Origin: Siphonodentalium dalli
Taxonomy: Eukaryota > Mollusca > Scaphopoda > Gadilida > Siphonodentaliidae
NCBI GenBank assembly: GCA_032622095.1
Contig: CP136066.1
Location: 93,457,319 to 93,521,318, forward strand
Length of the DNA stretch: 64,000 bases
Reading direction: 5' to 3'
Part shown: positions 1-11,355 of the stretch, piece after piece
Layout of the letters: each line of letters begins with the position of its first letter
How positions within the stretch are numbered: position 1 is the stretch's first letter
The notes under the pieces: model-generated
Database searches by the model: none
Told to the model about the DNA's origin: nothing
What the model saw: the letters and a program-made list of their open reading frames with translations, nothing else
Position numbers and translations under genes: made by a program

Positions 1-606
1 ATATTAACATGTAGATGGGAACGAGTCATTTTGGGGTCGTTTGGCTAAAAAACATGTCCGCCAGCAGCCATATTGGAATTTACTCTTTGCATGAATAAAT
101 CCTTTGGTGCGGGCTACAGGTCGTAACTTTGGTCGGAACTTCATGAAATTTGTCATGTATGTTAACAATGACATGTAGATGGGAAACGAGTCATTTTGGG
201 GTCGTTCAGCCGAAAAACATGGCCGTCAGCAGCCATCTTGGATTTTACTCTTTGCATGACTAAAGCCATTGGCACAGGCTACAGGTCATACCTTTGATCA
301 GATCATTATGAGATTTGTAAAGGCTGTAGATGGGAACAAGTCATTTTGGGGTAATTCGGAAAAAAACATGGCTGCCGGTGGCCATTTTAGAATTTACTCT
401 TTGCATCAATAAATCCTTTGGCACACCATAATCACCACATCCCTGATCCGATCATTATGAAACCTGTTTTGAATGTTGATATTGACATGTACGTCTAGTC
501 TTACTAAGACATTTCAATTAGCACTTTTCTTATTCCTCCATTTACTGTCGACCATTAAATTATTCCCCTACCTAAGTTGAGCTACAGTGTCATTGACACT
601 TTCATT
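1..606 (+). mobile_element. H2 (pearl/HINE-like) element, 3' part
   Basis: Tandem units of roughly 165 bp carry the H2 core: 'ggctacaggtcgta', 'gtagatgggaacgagtcatt' and 'agccatcttgga'. The window edge cuts off the 5' end. The 3' end is complete: inverted-repeat arm AAGTTGAGCT at 574-583, palindrome AGTGTCATTGACACT at 586-600, then terminal octamer CTTTCATT ending at 606. The same end occurs at 60068-60100. No coding capacity. Classing it as Helentron-associated is an inference from architecture. Confidence 0.75.
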
Positions 607-870
607 TTGGTGAGAGTGACCCCTTCAGCGTTTATACTAGTACAGGCTATAGCGTATCATGCAGTGAATGCTGAATGAAACTCAATATTATCAAATACTT
701 AACTTGTTCTAAGTCCTGCAATTTGCAGGTGGGGCACACCTTTGTGATTGTTATCCATGCTCTGGAAGTTTGATTAAACTTATAGTTTCCTTTTTTTTTA
801 TGTTTACCCATACCATAGTATGGTAAACATAATGTCGACGTCCGGATTGACCACTCGTCGTGCGTCCGTC

Positions 871-895
871 CGTCTGTCTGTCTGTCTGTCTGTCC
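871..895 (+). repeat. (TGTC)n/(CGTC)n tract of H1
   Basis: Tetranucleotide run just inside the H1 5' hairpin. Equivalent tracts occur at about 2462-2490, 12330-12355, 18110-18130, 61455-61480 and 61905-61940, always at the same place in the element. Confidence 0.8.
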
Positions 896-1697
896 GTAGA
901 CACTTTACGCATGGTGCGATAACTCAAATATTTTCTATCCGATCGGAACTAAATTTTGTATATGAGTTTCTCAGACCGAAATACAGATCGAGTTCGAATA
1001 TGGGTTTGATCCGAGTTTTTTTAACGGAGTTATGGCCCTTTTTCGACTTCGAATTCACGCATGCTGTCATAACTCAAACAATTTTTATCTGATCGGAACC
1101 AAATTTGGTATGCGAGTTTCAGAGCCCAAAATACAGATCGAGTTCGAATATGGGTTTGATCCGAGTTTTTTTTACGGAGTTATGGCCCTCTTTCGACTTA
1201 GAATTCATGGATGCTACGATAACTAAAAAAAATATTATCTCATGAGAACCAAATTTGGTATGTGAGTTTCTCTATCTAAAATACAATTCGAGTTCGAATA
1301 TGGGTTTGATCAGATTATTTTTAATGGAGTTATGGCCCTTTGATATAGAATTCATCCATGCTTCGATAGCTCAACCAGTTATCGTCTGATAGGAACTAAA
1401 TTTGGTATGTGAGTTTCTCAACTCAAAATACAGATCAAGTTTGAATATGGGTTAGATCCTGTTTTTTATACCAGAGTTATGGCCCTTTTTAACTAAGGAT
1501 TGAACAGATTTGATATTTTTATGCTTATCATGTAGAACCATAGCAGCTAACCCCTGTGATATCAGTTAGCACTGAGAGAGAGAATAGATTAACTTGTATT
1601 ATTGGAAATTAGAGTTATTTTTAGCTGTCAGTACACAGTGGAAGGTGTAATTGGACAGAGAACCATCTGTTGTTTATTGTATTTCCATACAGCTCTC

Positions 1698-2077
1698 CAG
1701 GGACCAGCCTAGGGTCAAAATATAGGGAGAAGTGACTTCTCCCTCTTGGAAAAATAAGGAGAAGTTGGCGCTTACCAGGGAGAAGTGGAGCGTTAGTGTG
1801 ACTATTTGTCGCTAGTAACTATTGATTAGAACTGATTGTTTTAGCTGTTATTATGTCCAGAATAGATGTTCTACATGGGTGAGGATAAACTGGAAGTGTT
1901 ATGCTGAGCAGTAGATCATCCAGTCACCAAATTTTCAGGGAGATTAAAAATTTAACTAAAAAACATTTTTTTTTTTTTTTTAGGGAGACATCCACTTCTC
2001 CCTGACGTCATTTCAGGGCGACTTGCAGCCACACAGGGCAACCATTTCGCCCACGTCGCCCCCTAGGCTGGTCCCTG
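1698..2077. mobile_element. hAT-type MITE, 380 bp, with intact 8-bp TSD
   Basis: Terminal inverted repeats CAGGGACCAGCCTAGG and CCTAGGCTGGTCCCTG are flanked by a perfect 8-bp target duplication CAGCTCTC (1690-1697 and 2078-2085), the hAT signature. The interior has several 'agggagaagtg' motifs and a T-run, and no transposase. It sits inside H1 copy 1, so it is younger than that copy. A diverged relative is at 35818-36351. Confidence 0.9.
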
Positions 2078-2392
2078 CAGCTCTCTGGTTTAGGATATCA
2101 ATGCAGTGTTCCAGTGACATACCTGTACCTAATTTTATTGAGTTAAAATTGTTAACCCTTGTCATCAATTTTATGCTTTTGTATATTTTTCATGTAATCA
2201 TTCTCCTATTATATCCCTTTCACTTGTATGGATTTTTGTGGTTAAAATGAACCCTTAATTCTCAACATTCCTTATACTTAGCAGAAATACATTTCATCTG
2301 ATATATCTCATTTTATTGAGATGTATGTAAATTTTGTATGTGAATTTCTCAGCCCAAAATACAGATAGATTTCGAATTTGGGTTTGATCCAT

Positions 2393-4365
2393 TTTTTATG
2401 TTTACCCATACCATAGTATGGTAAACATAATGTCGACGTCCGGATTGACCACTCGTCGTGCGTCCGTCCGTCCGTCTGTCTGTCTGTCCGTGGACACTTT
2501 ACGCATGGTGCGATAACTCAAAAATGTTCTATCCGATCGGAACCAAATTTTGTATATGAGTTTCTCAGACCAAAATACAGATCAAGTTCAAATATGGGTT
2601 TGATCCGAATTTTTTTAACGGAGTTATGGCCCTTTTTCGACCTCGAATTCACGCATGCTGTCATAACTCGAACAATTTTTATCTGATCGGAACCAAATTT
2701 GGTATGCGAGTTTCAGAGCCCAAAATACAGATCGAGTTCGAATATGGGTTTGATCCGATTTATTTTAAAGGAGTTATGACCCTTTTTTCAAAAATAAAAT
2801 TAAAAAAACAAACAAACCGATGCTAAAACCGAAGTATATTTTGTCCGATTGTGTTCATATTTGATATGTAGGTTTATGATGACATGCCCCTCATATGTAT
2901 AGTTTTTGGTATTGATTGGTTGATCGGTTTAGAAAATAATTAACCCTTTACACACATGCTATCCAATGCAATAAGTTGAACATATTTCTTCTGATCTGCC
3001 TCATATTTCTTACCTAGGTTTTTCTTAGCATGTTCTTCGTCTGTATGGTTTTTGGTATTGTTTAATTAACCCTTTTCACTCTTATGTTTACTTAGAATTC
3101 ACCCAAGCTGCTATGACTCAAAACATTTTTCATCTGATCAGCACCAAATTTGGTATATGAATTTATCACCCCTAAATACAGATCGAGTTCGAATATGGGT
3201 TTGATCCGATATATTTTAACAGAGTTATGACCCTTTATAATTCAAGTAATTACTGCTGGGAATTTTAAGAGAACATATCTGGCAGACCATGTGTGTAATT
3301 GAAATGAGTTAATTATCACTAGGGACATGCTATAAAGCCTGATAGTGGTACTGTTGGCTGGCAGGATTTGTTATCATATTAATGTCAAATTGATTGATGG
3401 CTATCTGGTGGAGTTCTGTTTTCTGTGCAATATTAAGTTAACCCCTTTACTGAAACAGGTTCATTACTAAAGTTTATGTAAACACTATAGGACACCTATT
3501 CTAAAATATTAAATTGGAATAGTCCATTGTTACTTTGTAGGGATGTTTTACAGACATTGTTGTCTACATACACTGTTGTCTTATCTTAGACAAAAATTAA
3601 TCCACACATTCCCAGTTCCATGATATGATGTCATTGCAAATGATTAACCCTCTCCACACATCATATGGTTTTGATGCTTTTCATTTGATCATTCTCCTAT
3701 ATTATGTCCAGGTTGATGGTGATCCACTTTTGATTTGCATGGATTTGGGATTAAAATTAAACCATTCCATAGACACATATTATGCGATAGACAGATATAA
3801 TATTATCCCTTTCACTTTGAGCCAGGTTCAGTAAGGGTTTCAATACATCACCAATTGAATATTCATCATTAGAGGAAATGTCTTATTTTGAAATTCCCTC
3901 AATTGCATTTGGGCTCCAGGATAATATTAATGGTGCTGGTATTCTTGAGACTGACTTATTGTATGGGGTTCTAAATCCAATGACATGCTTTTCATAGACT
4001 ATTTTGTGTTTATCAGTTCATTAGTTTGGGTAAGATTAACCCCATTCTATCCGATTTGATAACTCAAATATTTCCATTGATTATGTTTATAGTTCTTGGC
4101 ATAGTTGACGATAACACACCCCTAACCTGCATAGTGAGGGTCATTTGGTTTATTTGCTTAAAAATATTAACATCCTCCGCCAATCCTGTTGACACAATGT
4201 GATAACTAAATATTTTTCACATGATCACTATATTAAGTGTGAATTGTTGAAACTTTAGCACTCATGAAAAGGTTGATGTAAGGATTTATAAAATTTATAA
4301 AAATAGCTAATCGCTATCGCCAAGGTATGGGTTAAACATCTGCCGATCATGATCGGCCTCTCGTT
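2393..4365 (+). mobile_element. H1 element copy 2, both ends present
   Basis: The 5' hairpin starts with TTTTTATGTTTACCCATACC near 2395, followed by the CGTCCGTC tract and core units to about 3235. A longer non-tandem body follows. The 3' end has the inverted arm GGTATGGGTTAAACAT (4324-4339), which mirrors ATGTTTACCCATACC at the 5' end. Then come the palindrome GCCGATCATGATCGGC (4342-4357) and the terminal octamer CTCTCGTT (4358-4365). The body at 3840-4230 matches the inverted copy 3 at 9170-9350 and 11356-11560. Non-coding. Confidence 0.8.
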
Positions 4366-4924
4366 AAGAACTGCTGGACATCCGTCGTGCATTCCTACTT
4401 ATATATTGTTTGTATTTTTGGCTATTCATAACACTGAAATTAATCGCTACGTTCATTCTAATGAACTCACAAATATTATAACCATAACATCGCCGAGAAC
4501 TGTGGTTGTATTCAATACATTGTGTTCATTAACAGTGGTTTATCATGCACTTTATTAATGTAAAAATTACATCGGCCGATGGCCCCCCCGATGCCTCAAA
4601 CAACAAGCGACAGTGCAGTTAACCAGCACCCAGCCAATAGGCCATATACGGAATACTTTCACTGATGTTATTAGGTACGATTAATCGATTATAGTCGATT
4701 ATTGACTATCGATTATCAAAATCAATAATCGTAGCACCTCTAGCCGAGATGGTTCATTATGGGCTGTCTGTGGTTTATCACACACAATAAATTTTTAATT
4801 AACTATTGAACATGGGAAACAGGATAATCATCATTATTCATTGAACAGTAATACAATATTGCAGTTCGTGAGTTTATTTGTCCAATTTCTTGGCAAGGAA
4901 CACTAACAACTCTAGTCTAGACAG
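4366..4924. other. No gene; probable hAT terminus at about 4670-4744
   Basis: The sequence GTAGCACCTCTA ending at 4744, preceded by alternating ATCGATTA-type inverted motifs, resembles a hAT end (TAGAGGTGCTACGATTA on the minus strand). No partner end was found, so this is tentative. The rest is A+T-rich with nothing recognised. Confidence 0.4.
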
Positions 4925-5090
4925 ATTGAGACATATTTGTTTCTGAGAAACAACATGTCCCGCAGTGCTGAAGACCCGCTCGGAAGCGCAACTTGTCGCA
5001 GGAATGCAAAAGTTTGGATGAAGTATCGCTCTTGCGATGTTACACCGATACCGGGTTGGATTTGGAAGAAGATACTCTGTTGCTCTAATT
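4925..5090 (-). pseudogene. hAT transposase C-terminal (dimerisation) relic
   Basis: One minus-strand frame reads ILHPNFCIPATSCASERVFS, then TAGHVVSQ, over about 5018-4925. This is the conserved hAT C-terminal dimerisation block, including the IPATS.SERVFS.AG signature. Upstream the frame stays loosely open back to about 5090 (LLPNPTRYRCNIARAILH) and then meets a stop. Only this C-terminal scrap remains; no RNase H-like catalytic region or BED finger is visible. It is a dead fragment, and its relation to the possible hAT terminus at 4744 is unclear. Confidence 0.75.
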
Positions 5091-5287
5091 CAGCCCAAAA
5101 TACAACTGTCACTGTCAATGTGTCTGTCATCATTGGTTGCGACAAGATAAGGCAATGGAGACTGGGGAGTGACCAATAAAGGCTGAAGTATTCACCTCAG
5201 TATTGGATTGTAATTTGAAAGTGTCTTATGAGGTGCTGAATTGCGGTTGTGATATATTGAATTTTTATTTAAACATGGTTTCACTAC

Positions 5288-6440
5288 GGTTTTTAGCTCA
5301 CCTGAGACGAAGTCTCCGGTGGAGCTATAGTCATCACTCCTCGTGCGTCCGTCGAACCGTCCATCTGGCTGTCCGTCCGTCTGTCCGTCAAGAATCATCT
5401 TCTTCTCCAGTACCATAAGGCCAAATGGGTTCATATTTGGTGTGGATGTTCCCTGGTTGACTCAGACTCAGATTTGTTAAAATAAGGTCACCGGGTCAAA
5501 TTGTTGCGAAGCTAGGGCCATAACTATTTCCCACCATAGTAATTCTTAAAACAACTTCTTTTCAAGAACCATCAGGCCTATCTCCACATAGATATTAAAG
5601 ACCGAATGGGTTTATATATTTTGACTCACATTCAGATTTGTTCAAATGAGTTCATCAGGTCATATAGGTGAGAAGCCAGGGCCATAACTCCATAGTAATT
5701 CTTCAAAAACATCAGGCCTATTTAGCTTTTGGTATGGAGGGTCCTTTGGTGAGTGGGGTTCAGATTGGTACACGTGAGGTCATTTTTAGGAAACTTTTGA
5801 GGAAAATCAGTTTTCTTCAACTCTTAAAATCTACCGTTTGAAATTTCTAGATGAATGGATCTCATAGATGGGGATTCATATTTATTCAAATAGGGGCAGA
5901 GATAAGAGATTTAACTCTCAACCACCCACCCTACCTGTATGTATGCTGTTTGATACTGGTATAATAATATATAGATTCCTATTTATTTCTAAGCTGCCTG
6001 GGTGGGGGCTATGAGGCTGTAGATTTGATTTTTCAACCACTAACAGTCCATATTTTCCTACTTCGTGTTAAACTGTTCGACCGAAATAGCCACAAATTTT
6101 AACATGCTTCCACCACAAGGACCATCAGGTCTATTTTACTGATATTTAGTATGAAGGGTTCTTTGGTGTCTGGTATTCAAATTTATTCAGATGTGGTCAC
6201 CAGGTTAAATAGGATGGGACCAGGGACTTAACTGTATGTCTCTATAGTAATTCTTAAATTGTCTTCTCAAGAGAGGTTGGACTATTTAGCTTACATATAG
6301 TATGGAGGATCCTTTAGTCACTGATATTCAGATTTGTTAACATCAGGTCAACCTGTTAAGAAATGACGGGGCTATGGGGAGTTAACACTTTTGTGTTTAA
6401 AAAATCATTGAAATATCAAATTCATTAAAACATCTACCTT
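5288..6440 (+). mobile_element. H3 (pearl/HINE-like) element, 3' end not seen
   Basis: Begins TTTTTAGCTCACC; the leader AGCTCACC..GAGAC-gaa-GTCTC..GGTGGAGCT folds as a 5' hairpin, as in H1 and H2. A CGTCCGTC/CTGTCCGTC tract and diverged core units follow, with 'ggccataact', 'gtaattctt', 'accatcaggcctat' and 'cagatttgtt'. No 3' hairpin or terminal octamer was found before about 6440, so the copy is probably decayed or truncated. Confidence 0.65.
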
Positions 6441-7919
6441 GGAAGTACCTAACTGATTAATCTGACATACATGTATGGTGTTTTGGGTCCATGGATAATT
6501 GGGCTTCAGACATGTCTAAATGGTTTTATAAAAAGGCGCTTTTGAGATTGGAAATTCCAAAAATTGAGAAAGTTTGAGATGTCAGTTGTGACATTCCAAC
6601 CCAAGACTTGGGAGTCTGGAGCCCGGTCGGGAGGCGACTTGTTGAGCTGGAGGAGGGGGGGGGGGTGATCAGTAATGTACAGTGGGTAATTTCAAGGTGG
6701 ATATTCACCTTGAAATTACCCACTGTACACTACTGAAGCCTCTCTAGCCACATATCGTGTTTAGATCTACTTCTTTTAAAGTGATTATGAAAAGTTCTGA
6801 CTATTGTGGTCTCCAGAGTCCCAGTCTCATCAGTCTTTGCAGTCTGGTGAGCGACCCCACAGTCATTGACTGTCTTGTTCTTTTCCAAACCAACTATAGT
6901 CAATATATTGACATATCACCCAGCCCTAACACCAAGTCAAATTGTGCCATAACTCGAAATAAAGCCATCACTGTTTGTGGATGAAGTGAACTCTTGTACA
7001 ATTTTCTGAAACTATAAGTCAACTCATACCCCGAGTCACTGATTTTACAATTTCCGACACTAAGTCAATTGACCAACTTTGATATACTGCATCATCTCAT
7101 ACACTGTTCTACACACATCAACATTGGCCTGTAGCCTAAATAAAATCAGAGAGTACAAAATGTTTGGGAGTTAACTCAACTGGAGGTTACGAGTTGACTT
7201 TTTTCAGAGGGTATGAGCTGGACAGGGTACGAAACGACTTGCTCCCATTGTTTGTTTGTTGTTTACAAATTTCCATAACCATTTGAAGTTGGTTAAAGTC
7301 TCTCACTCTCTGACGCATGTTACTTCACAGTTTCTTTATAAAAAAAACGTCTTTGTTAATTTTGGTGCCCCTCTCCAGACTCCAGACTCCAGCCCCATCC
7401 CTGATCTGATGGTGCCACTTTGGAACTTTTAAACCACATAGACCTAATTATAATCCCCATATTACGGAGATGCCCATCTATATATATACAAAAATATGTT
7501 CATCAATGTTATAGTATATATGCCCTTGGTACCTTTGTGATATTCGAACATTTTTGACCTAAATTGTCAAATTTCAAATATCCGCAGGACCCTATGTGCT
7601 TCCGTAGATGAAGTCATACACTAGTGACTAGCCTAGACCTGTGTTTTCTGGACATTTCGTACTACTGGTTATTTCATACTATTACCAAGCCTAATAAAAA
7701 TTTCAAATTATGAAATTTATCCATATATTTTACAATTTACAGGTTGCTATAGGTGCATAGATCTGTTCAAAATGACGCTTGTGGGTTCAACAGCTCAAAC
7801 AGCATTGTGCATACTAAAATAAGTAACTGGATCAAGTGACTATATGCTAACCTCTAAACATCTACATGTAGATGAAAGTTAAAGACTCGTTGGCAAATAG
7901 GTGAAAATATCCTTCGGGT
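6441..7919. other. Upstream region of TMEM267; no gene recognised
   Basis: Contains a strong hairpin at 6671-6734 and short 'ccagactcc' repeats around 7375-7395. No TATA box or other promoter element could be assigned with confidence. It should hold the TMEM267 promoter and 5'UTR if the first coding exon is correct. Confidence 0.4.
6671..6734. repeat. Near-perfect hairpin, stem about 29 bp, 6-nt loop
   Basis: GTACAGTGGGTAATTTCAAG then GTG (6677-6699) is exactly reverse-complemented at 6706-6728 across loop GATATT. The stem extends outward to 6671 and 6734 with one mismatch. Probably the core of a small foldback MITE; no target duplication was found. Confidence 0.85.
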
Positions 7920-8204
7920 ATGTTGACCTTATTCAGGGGACTGATATTGGAGTTGCTGATCATGACAGTTTGTCTCTTTGGAGACCATCTAGTTGGAAGA
8001 CTAAGAGATGAGAGACATTCCATGCTGAGAGCATTGTGTGATAATATGATTCATGGAGTTGTAGCATGCATTAGTTGGGCTGTTGTGCTTGTCGGACATA
8101 GCACATCTCAAAGGCTACTATTCTTCCAGTGCACGATGTGCTTCCTGGTTGCCACGACAATAGATGTTGATCATTTCATCCATGCAAGATCTTTTCATCT
8201 CAAG
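7920..8204 (+). CDS. TMEM267: TMEM267 coding exon 1 (residues 1-95)
   Basis: First coding exon of transmembrane protein 267 (C5orf28 in human), a small multi-pass membrane protein of poorly known function. The conserved stretch LRALCDNMIHG..ISWAVV (residues 36-55) and IDVDHF (81-86) align with the vertebrate protein's LRALSDN..H and IDVDHF blocks. Hydrophobic segments lie at about 4-24, 45-63 and 66-82. An in-frame TGA at 7902-7904 makes the ATG at 7920 the first possible start in this exon. The exon ends CTCAAG|GTATTT, a phase-0 donor, and joins exon 2 at 14818. The 38 residues before LRAL are close to the length in the human protein, so the N-terminus is probably complete. Reading through the donor gives a spurious 113-residue ORF ending at 8261. 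Confidence 0.9.
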
Positions 8205-9350
8205 GTATTTTACTATTTTACTATCTGTACTTGCAAGATTTATTCATGTTTTCATGACTGATATTTTCTCTTTTTAGGTGATTAGTACAGTGCCTCACTG
8301 GGTGAACATTTGCTGGCCTATTGTACATGTACATGTTACAGTAAATTTTACTACTCTGCCAAACTGTTGTGTAGTTTCTATAAAAACGAGAGGCCGATCA
8401 CGATCGGCAGATGTTTAACCCATACCTTGGCGATAACGATTAGCTATTTTCATAAATCCTTACACCAACCTTTTCAACAATTCACATCTTACTATTAAAG
8501 CTACTCGATCTGATTAAGCAACCCTCAGTTATGTTTTATTTGGCTTCGGGGGTAAAAAATATTTTATTCAAATCGAGGAACCCATTCCTCAAAGCTCAGA
8601 ATAAGCAGATATCAATTTTTAAAATCTATTATCTTTAACCACCTGGAATATTTAGTGGCCGTATGAAAGTTGATGAAGATGGATAACTCTAAAATCAAGT
8701 GTTTTTTTTGTGTGTCAGATATATGACAAAGTAGCAAAATTTCATTGTACAAAATGTTGATAAATAACAGATTTTGGGCAATTTTATACTAGTGGACTGT
8801 GGTTAGCATTATTTTTGGGCAATTAATTGACTCTGATAACAGAAGCGGAATTTCAAAAAAACTGTTGGAATCTGATGATATGGGGACCATCAAATCGGAT
8901 TGAGTACCTTTAAGTTCACAAGTGGCATAAGACTTATTGGGCACCGTCCATATGAACATGGATATGGCATTTGATTCCAACCTATTAAGTCAGTTAAAAA
9001 TAGATATATAGTCTTATAGAGCTCAGGCCATAGTCAGGCAGAAGAACCATACATAACAGTTAAAGATAAACTATTTTAAAAATTTCGTAAAACATGATTG
9101 ATAATGATTGGATATAACATACTTTAATGCATAATTATGAGATAACTAGAGGTCACCAGGGATATGAGATTGAAGATATTAGATTTATTACATTGGATAG
9201 CATACTGTGTCTATGGAATGGGTGGGTTAATTTTGATAATATTTTAAAGCAATTAAACCAAATGACCCTCTCTGTACAGGTTAGGGGTGTGTTATCATAA
9301 ACTATGACTTGAAATATAATATAATCAATGACAAATATTTGAGTTATTAA

Positions 9351-11355
9351 AGGATTTATTCCGTCTAGAAACTACAAAACGCAATCGTAAAGCCCTCCCT
9401 GTTGTGATTAAAATGATCCAAGTCCCATTCCGATCACATAATAAATACCCCGTAAAATAGATAAATAATACCACCACCGGTATTCGGAGATTTCCGTGAC
9501 TAAACTACGAGTGACGTACTTGTGGGGAGCAAATTAAAAACACAGATTTGGAGCCGGAGTTTATTATGCAGACTACGATGACGTAATCGTAAGTCAGCCG
9601 ATACTAAAATGCGGAGTCGTATGTGCACGTGTGGTGTATAGATTACGTTACGCTTTGGCCGTTTATCTGGAATAGAAGACAATAACTATGTGAATAAAGT
9701 AATTAATAGTGCCTAGAATGGTTGTTGTTTTTGAAGCCATTAATAACATGCCGGCACGTGTCTGTTTTGGTGAATATATGGCAGTAATTAGTGCTTTGAT
9801 TGTCTCGCGTATTCACTCAGTGATTTGTAAAAATCACTCAGTGACTATTTATCAGTGTCAGTCGCGAACTTGTTTGCACTCTAAAATGCCACAAAGTGAA
9901 TAGAAAGAACATTATCTCTCTGGTCATACCTATATAAGAAGTGCCCAAATGTTATATAAACACTGGGCTGAATAATGTTAACTCTATTTAGGCGCTTTTG
10001 TTTTGTGTTTGTTTGTTGTTTTACTTTCGATATAAATATCCCGAGTATCTGTCATCTCCACATATTCCAAGATGCCTAGTAGATGTATTGTGTTCAGTTG
10101 TGGGCGGGTTAGCGATCCATTATTTAGTCCCTCCAAAAAGACAACACAGTGCGTAATTTAGAACGCTCTTTATTGTCTACCGCTTTTGGGAGACGGAAGC
10201 ATGGACGCTCTTTATATTTAATTGTCACAATACCACATTCAAAATCGCCCATGACATATCGAAATAGAGCACGTTCATAATTGAGAATGCTCTTTATTGT
10301 CTACACCGCGACGAAAACATGGACGCTCTTTATTAGAGGCAATCATTGGATTTTTTCTGTGCTAACAATTAAAAAAATCCTCTCTAGAAAGTCAATATGT
10401 GCCATCAAAACGTAAAATAAAACGAACAAACACAAACTGAAAAACAATACCAGGCTAGCCTTCAATTAAAAAAAATGTCGTTATGCCAAACTGCAGCCTA
10501 ATAACTAATAATTATTGTAGTTTCAACAGTCTGTTGTGTATTCGAGTGAATTATTTTGTTTACTCACTTATCGATCTTGAATGGAAGGGTTTTAGCAAGC
10601 TGATCACAGTCGTGCACTTCTCCACACAAAATGTTTTGTGTGAAGAAACAGACAGGAACATTATTATGACGAATATAAGCCATCATGATACATGTACTAG
10701 TACAATAACCACCACCTTTTTAATCACACCCCATTTGTATTTAATTGTACGCATATAGCGCACAACGGGATGACACAAGTTAGTACTTCCGAAATTAGTA
10801 CCATACAACGTAGAATGAAGTACCGGTATATGGCCTAACTTGTATTCTTTCAGAAACAGTTAAATTAGTTTCGCGCGAAATTCCGCTCGCTCATTGCATT
10901 TCTGCATAAATTAATCTCATTTCAAACAACTTTTATCGCCTCAAAGTGCATTTTAGCCATCATTATTCGTTATATAATCCAACATTCTAGCAAAGCCAGT
11001 TCATAATTCAGCACATTCAAACAGTTTTATTCCGTAATCGCTATTTATCGTAAAAGCTTAGGTAATTAACCAGCGTAATTTATCAACTCGTTACGCGATT
11101 GGCGGAATTATTTCAAGCTCCACCCACCGCTGTCATCGGTAAGCGTCGATGCAGATTATCGGTCATGTGACCGCGTTGTGGTCATGTGATCGCACTCACG
11201 TGACTGACTTCGGATATTTCCGCGATTTTTTAATATCATAATAATAAAAATACTATCTGCTCGATTTTGAATTTTCTTGGCGAAATGGGTCTGTTAGACA
11301 TATATTATTAGTATTATGACGATAAAAAAAATATTTTTTTGACAGACTAATTCCT
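9351..11355 (+). mobile_element. TTAA-flanked DNA transposon derivative (Kolobok-like candidate)
   Basis: TTAA at 9347-9350 and 11356-11359 flank terminal repeats AGGATTTATTCCGTC and GACAGACTAATTCCT, which match at 12 of 15 positions when inverted. The element cleanly interrupts H1 copy 3. It contains a THAP-like N-terminus at 10072 and a duplicated block around 'gctctttattgtctac' (10160-10225 and 10285-10340). TTAA target sites with a THAP-containing transposase are known for the Kolobok superfamily; the assignment is inference. No intact transposase. Confidence 0.65.
10072..10161 (+). pseudogene. THAP-like zinc-finger N-terminus, 29 codons
   Basis: ATG at 10072 opens MPSRCIVFSC, then GRVSDPLFSPSKKTTQCVI and a TAG stop. 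The MP..C-x4-C start is how THAP C2CH fingers begin; the second half (C-x2-H) is missing. THAP fingers occur in P-element and Kolobok transposases as well as host proteins. An A+T-rich 'tataaatat' lies about 40 bp upstream. It is too short to be functional and most likely a remnant of the surrounding transposon's protein, but a short chance match cannot be excluded. Confidence 0.5.

Larger units (their letters stand above)
793..2392 (+). mobile_element. H1 (pearl/HINE-like) element copy 1, interrupted
   Basis: The 5' end follows a T-run with TTTTTATGTTTACCCATACC; the region folds as a hairpin around CCATAGTATGG. Next come a CGTCCGTC/TGTC tract and four core units of about 150 bp, each with 'aactca', 'accaaatttggta', 'gttcgaatatgggtttgatc' and 'gagttatggccc'. 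A hAT MITE (1698-2077) interrupts it. A further core remnant at 2330-2390 runs directly into a second H1 5' end at 2393, with no H1 3' end between. Short ORFs here are repeat translations, not genes. Confidence 0.75.

Noticed and set aside
820-1226. Overlapping ORFs with repeating ALFRLRIHACCHN-type peptides
   Set aside because: The same peptide recurs once per 150-bp H1 unit and in other H1 copies; it is repeat translation.
4324-4365. tRNA-derived SINE promoter in the GGTATGGGTTAAACAT region
   Set aside because: No A-box and B-box pair at proper spacing; the segment is better explained as the H1 3' inverted arm plus hairpin.
7920-8261. TMEM267 exon 1 as a complete single-exon protein of 113 residues
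   Set aside because: Homology stops exactly at a GT donor (8205) and resumes in phase at 14818; the 19 residues past the donor are intron.
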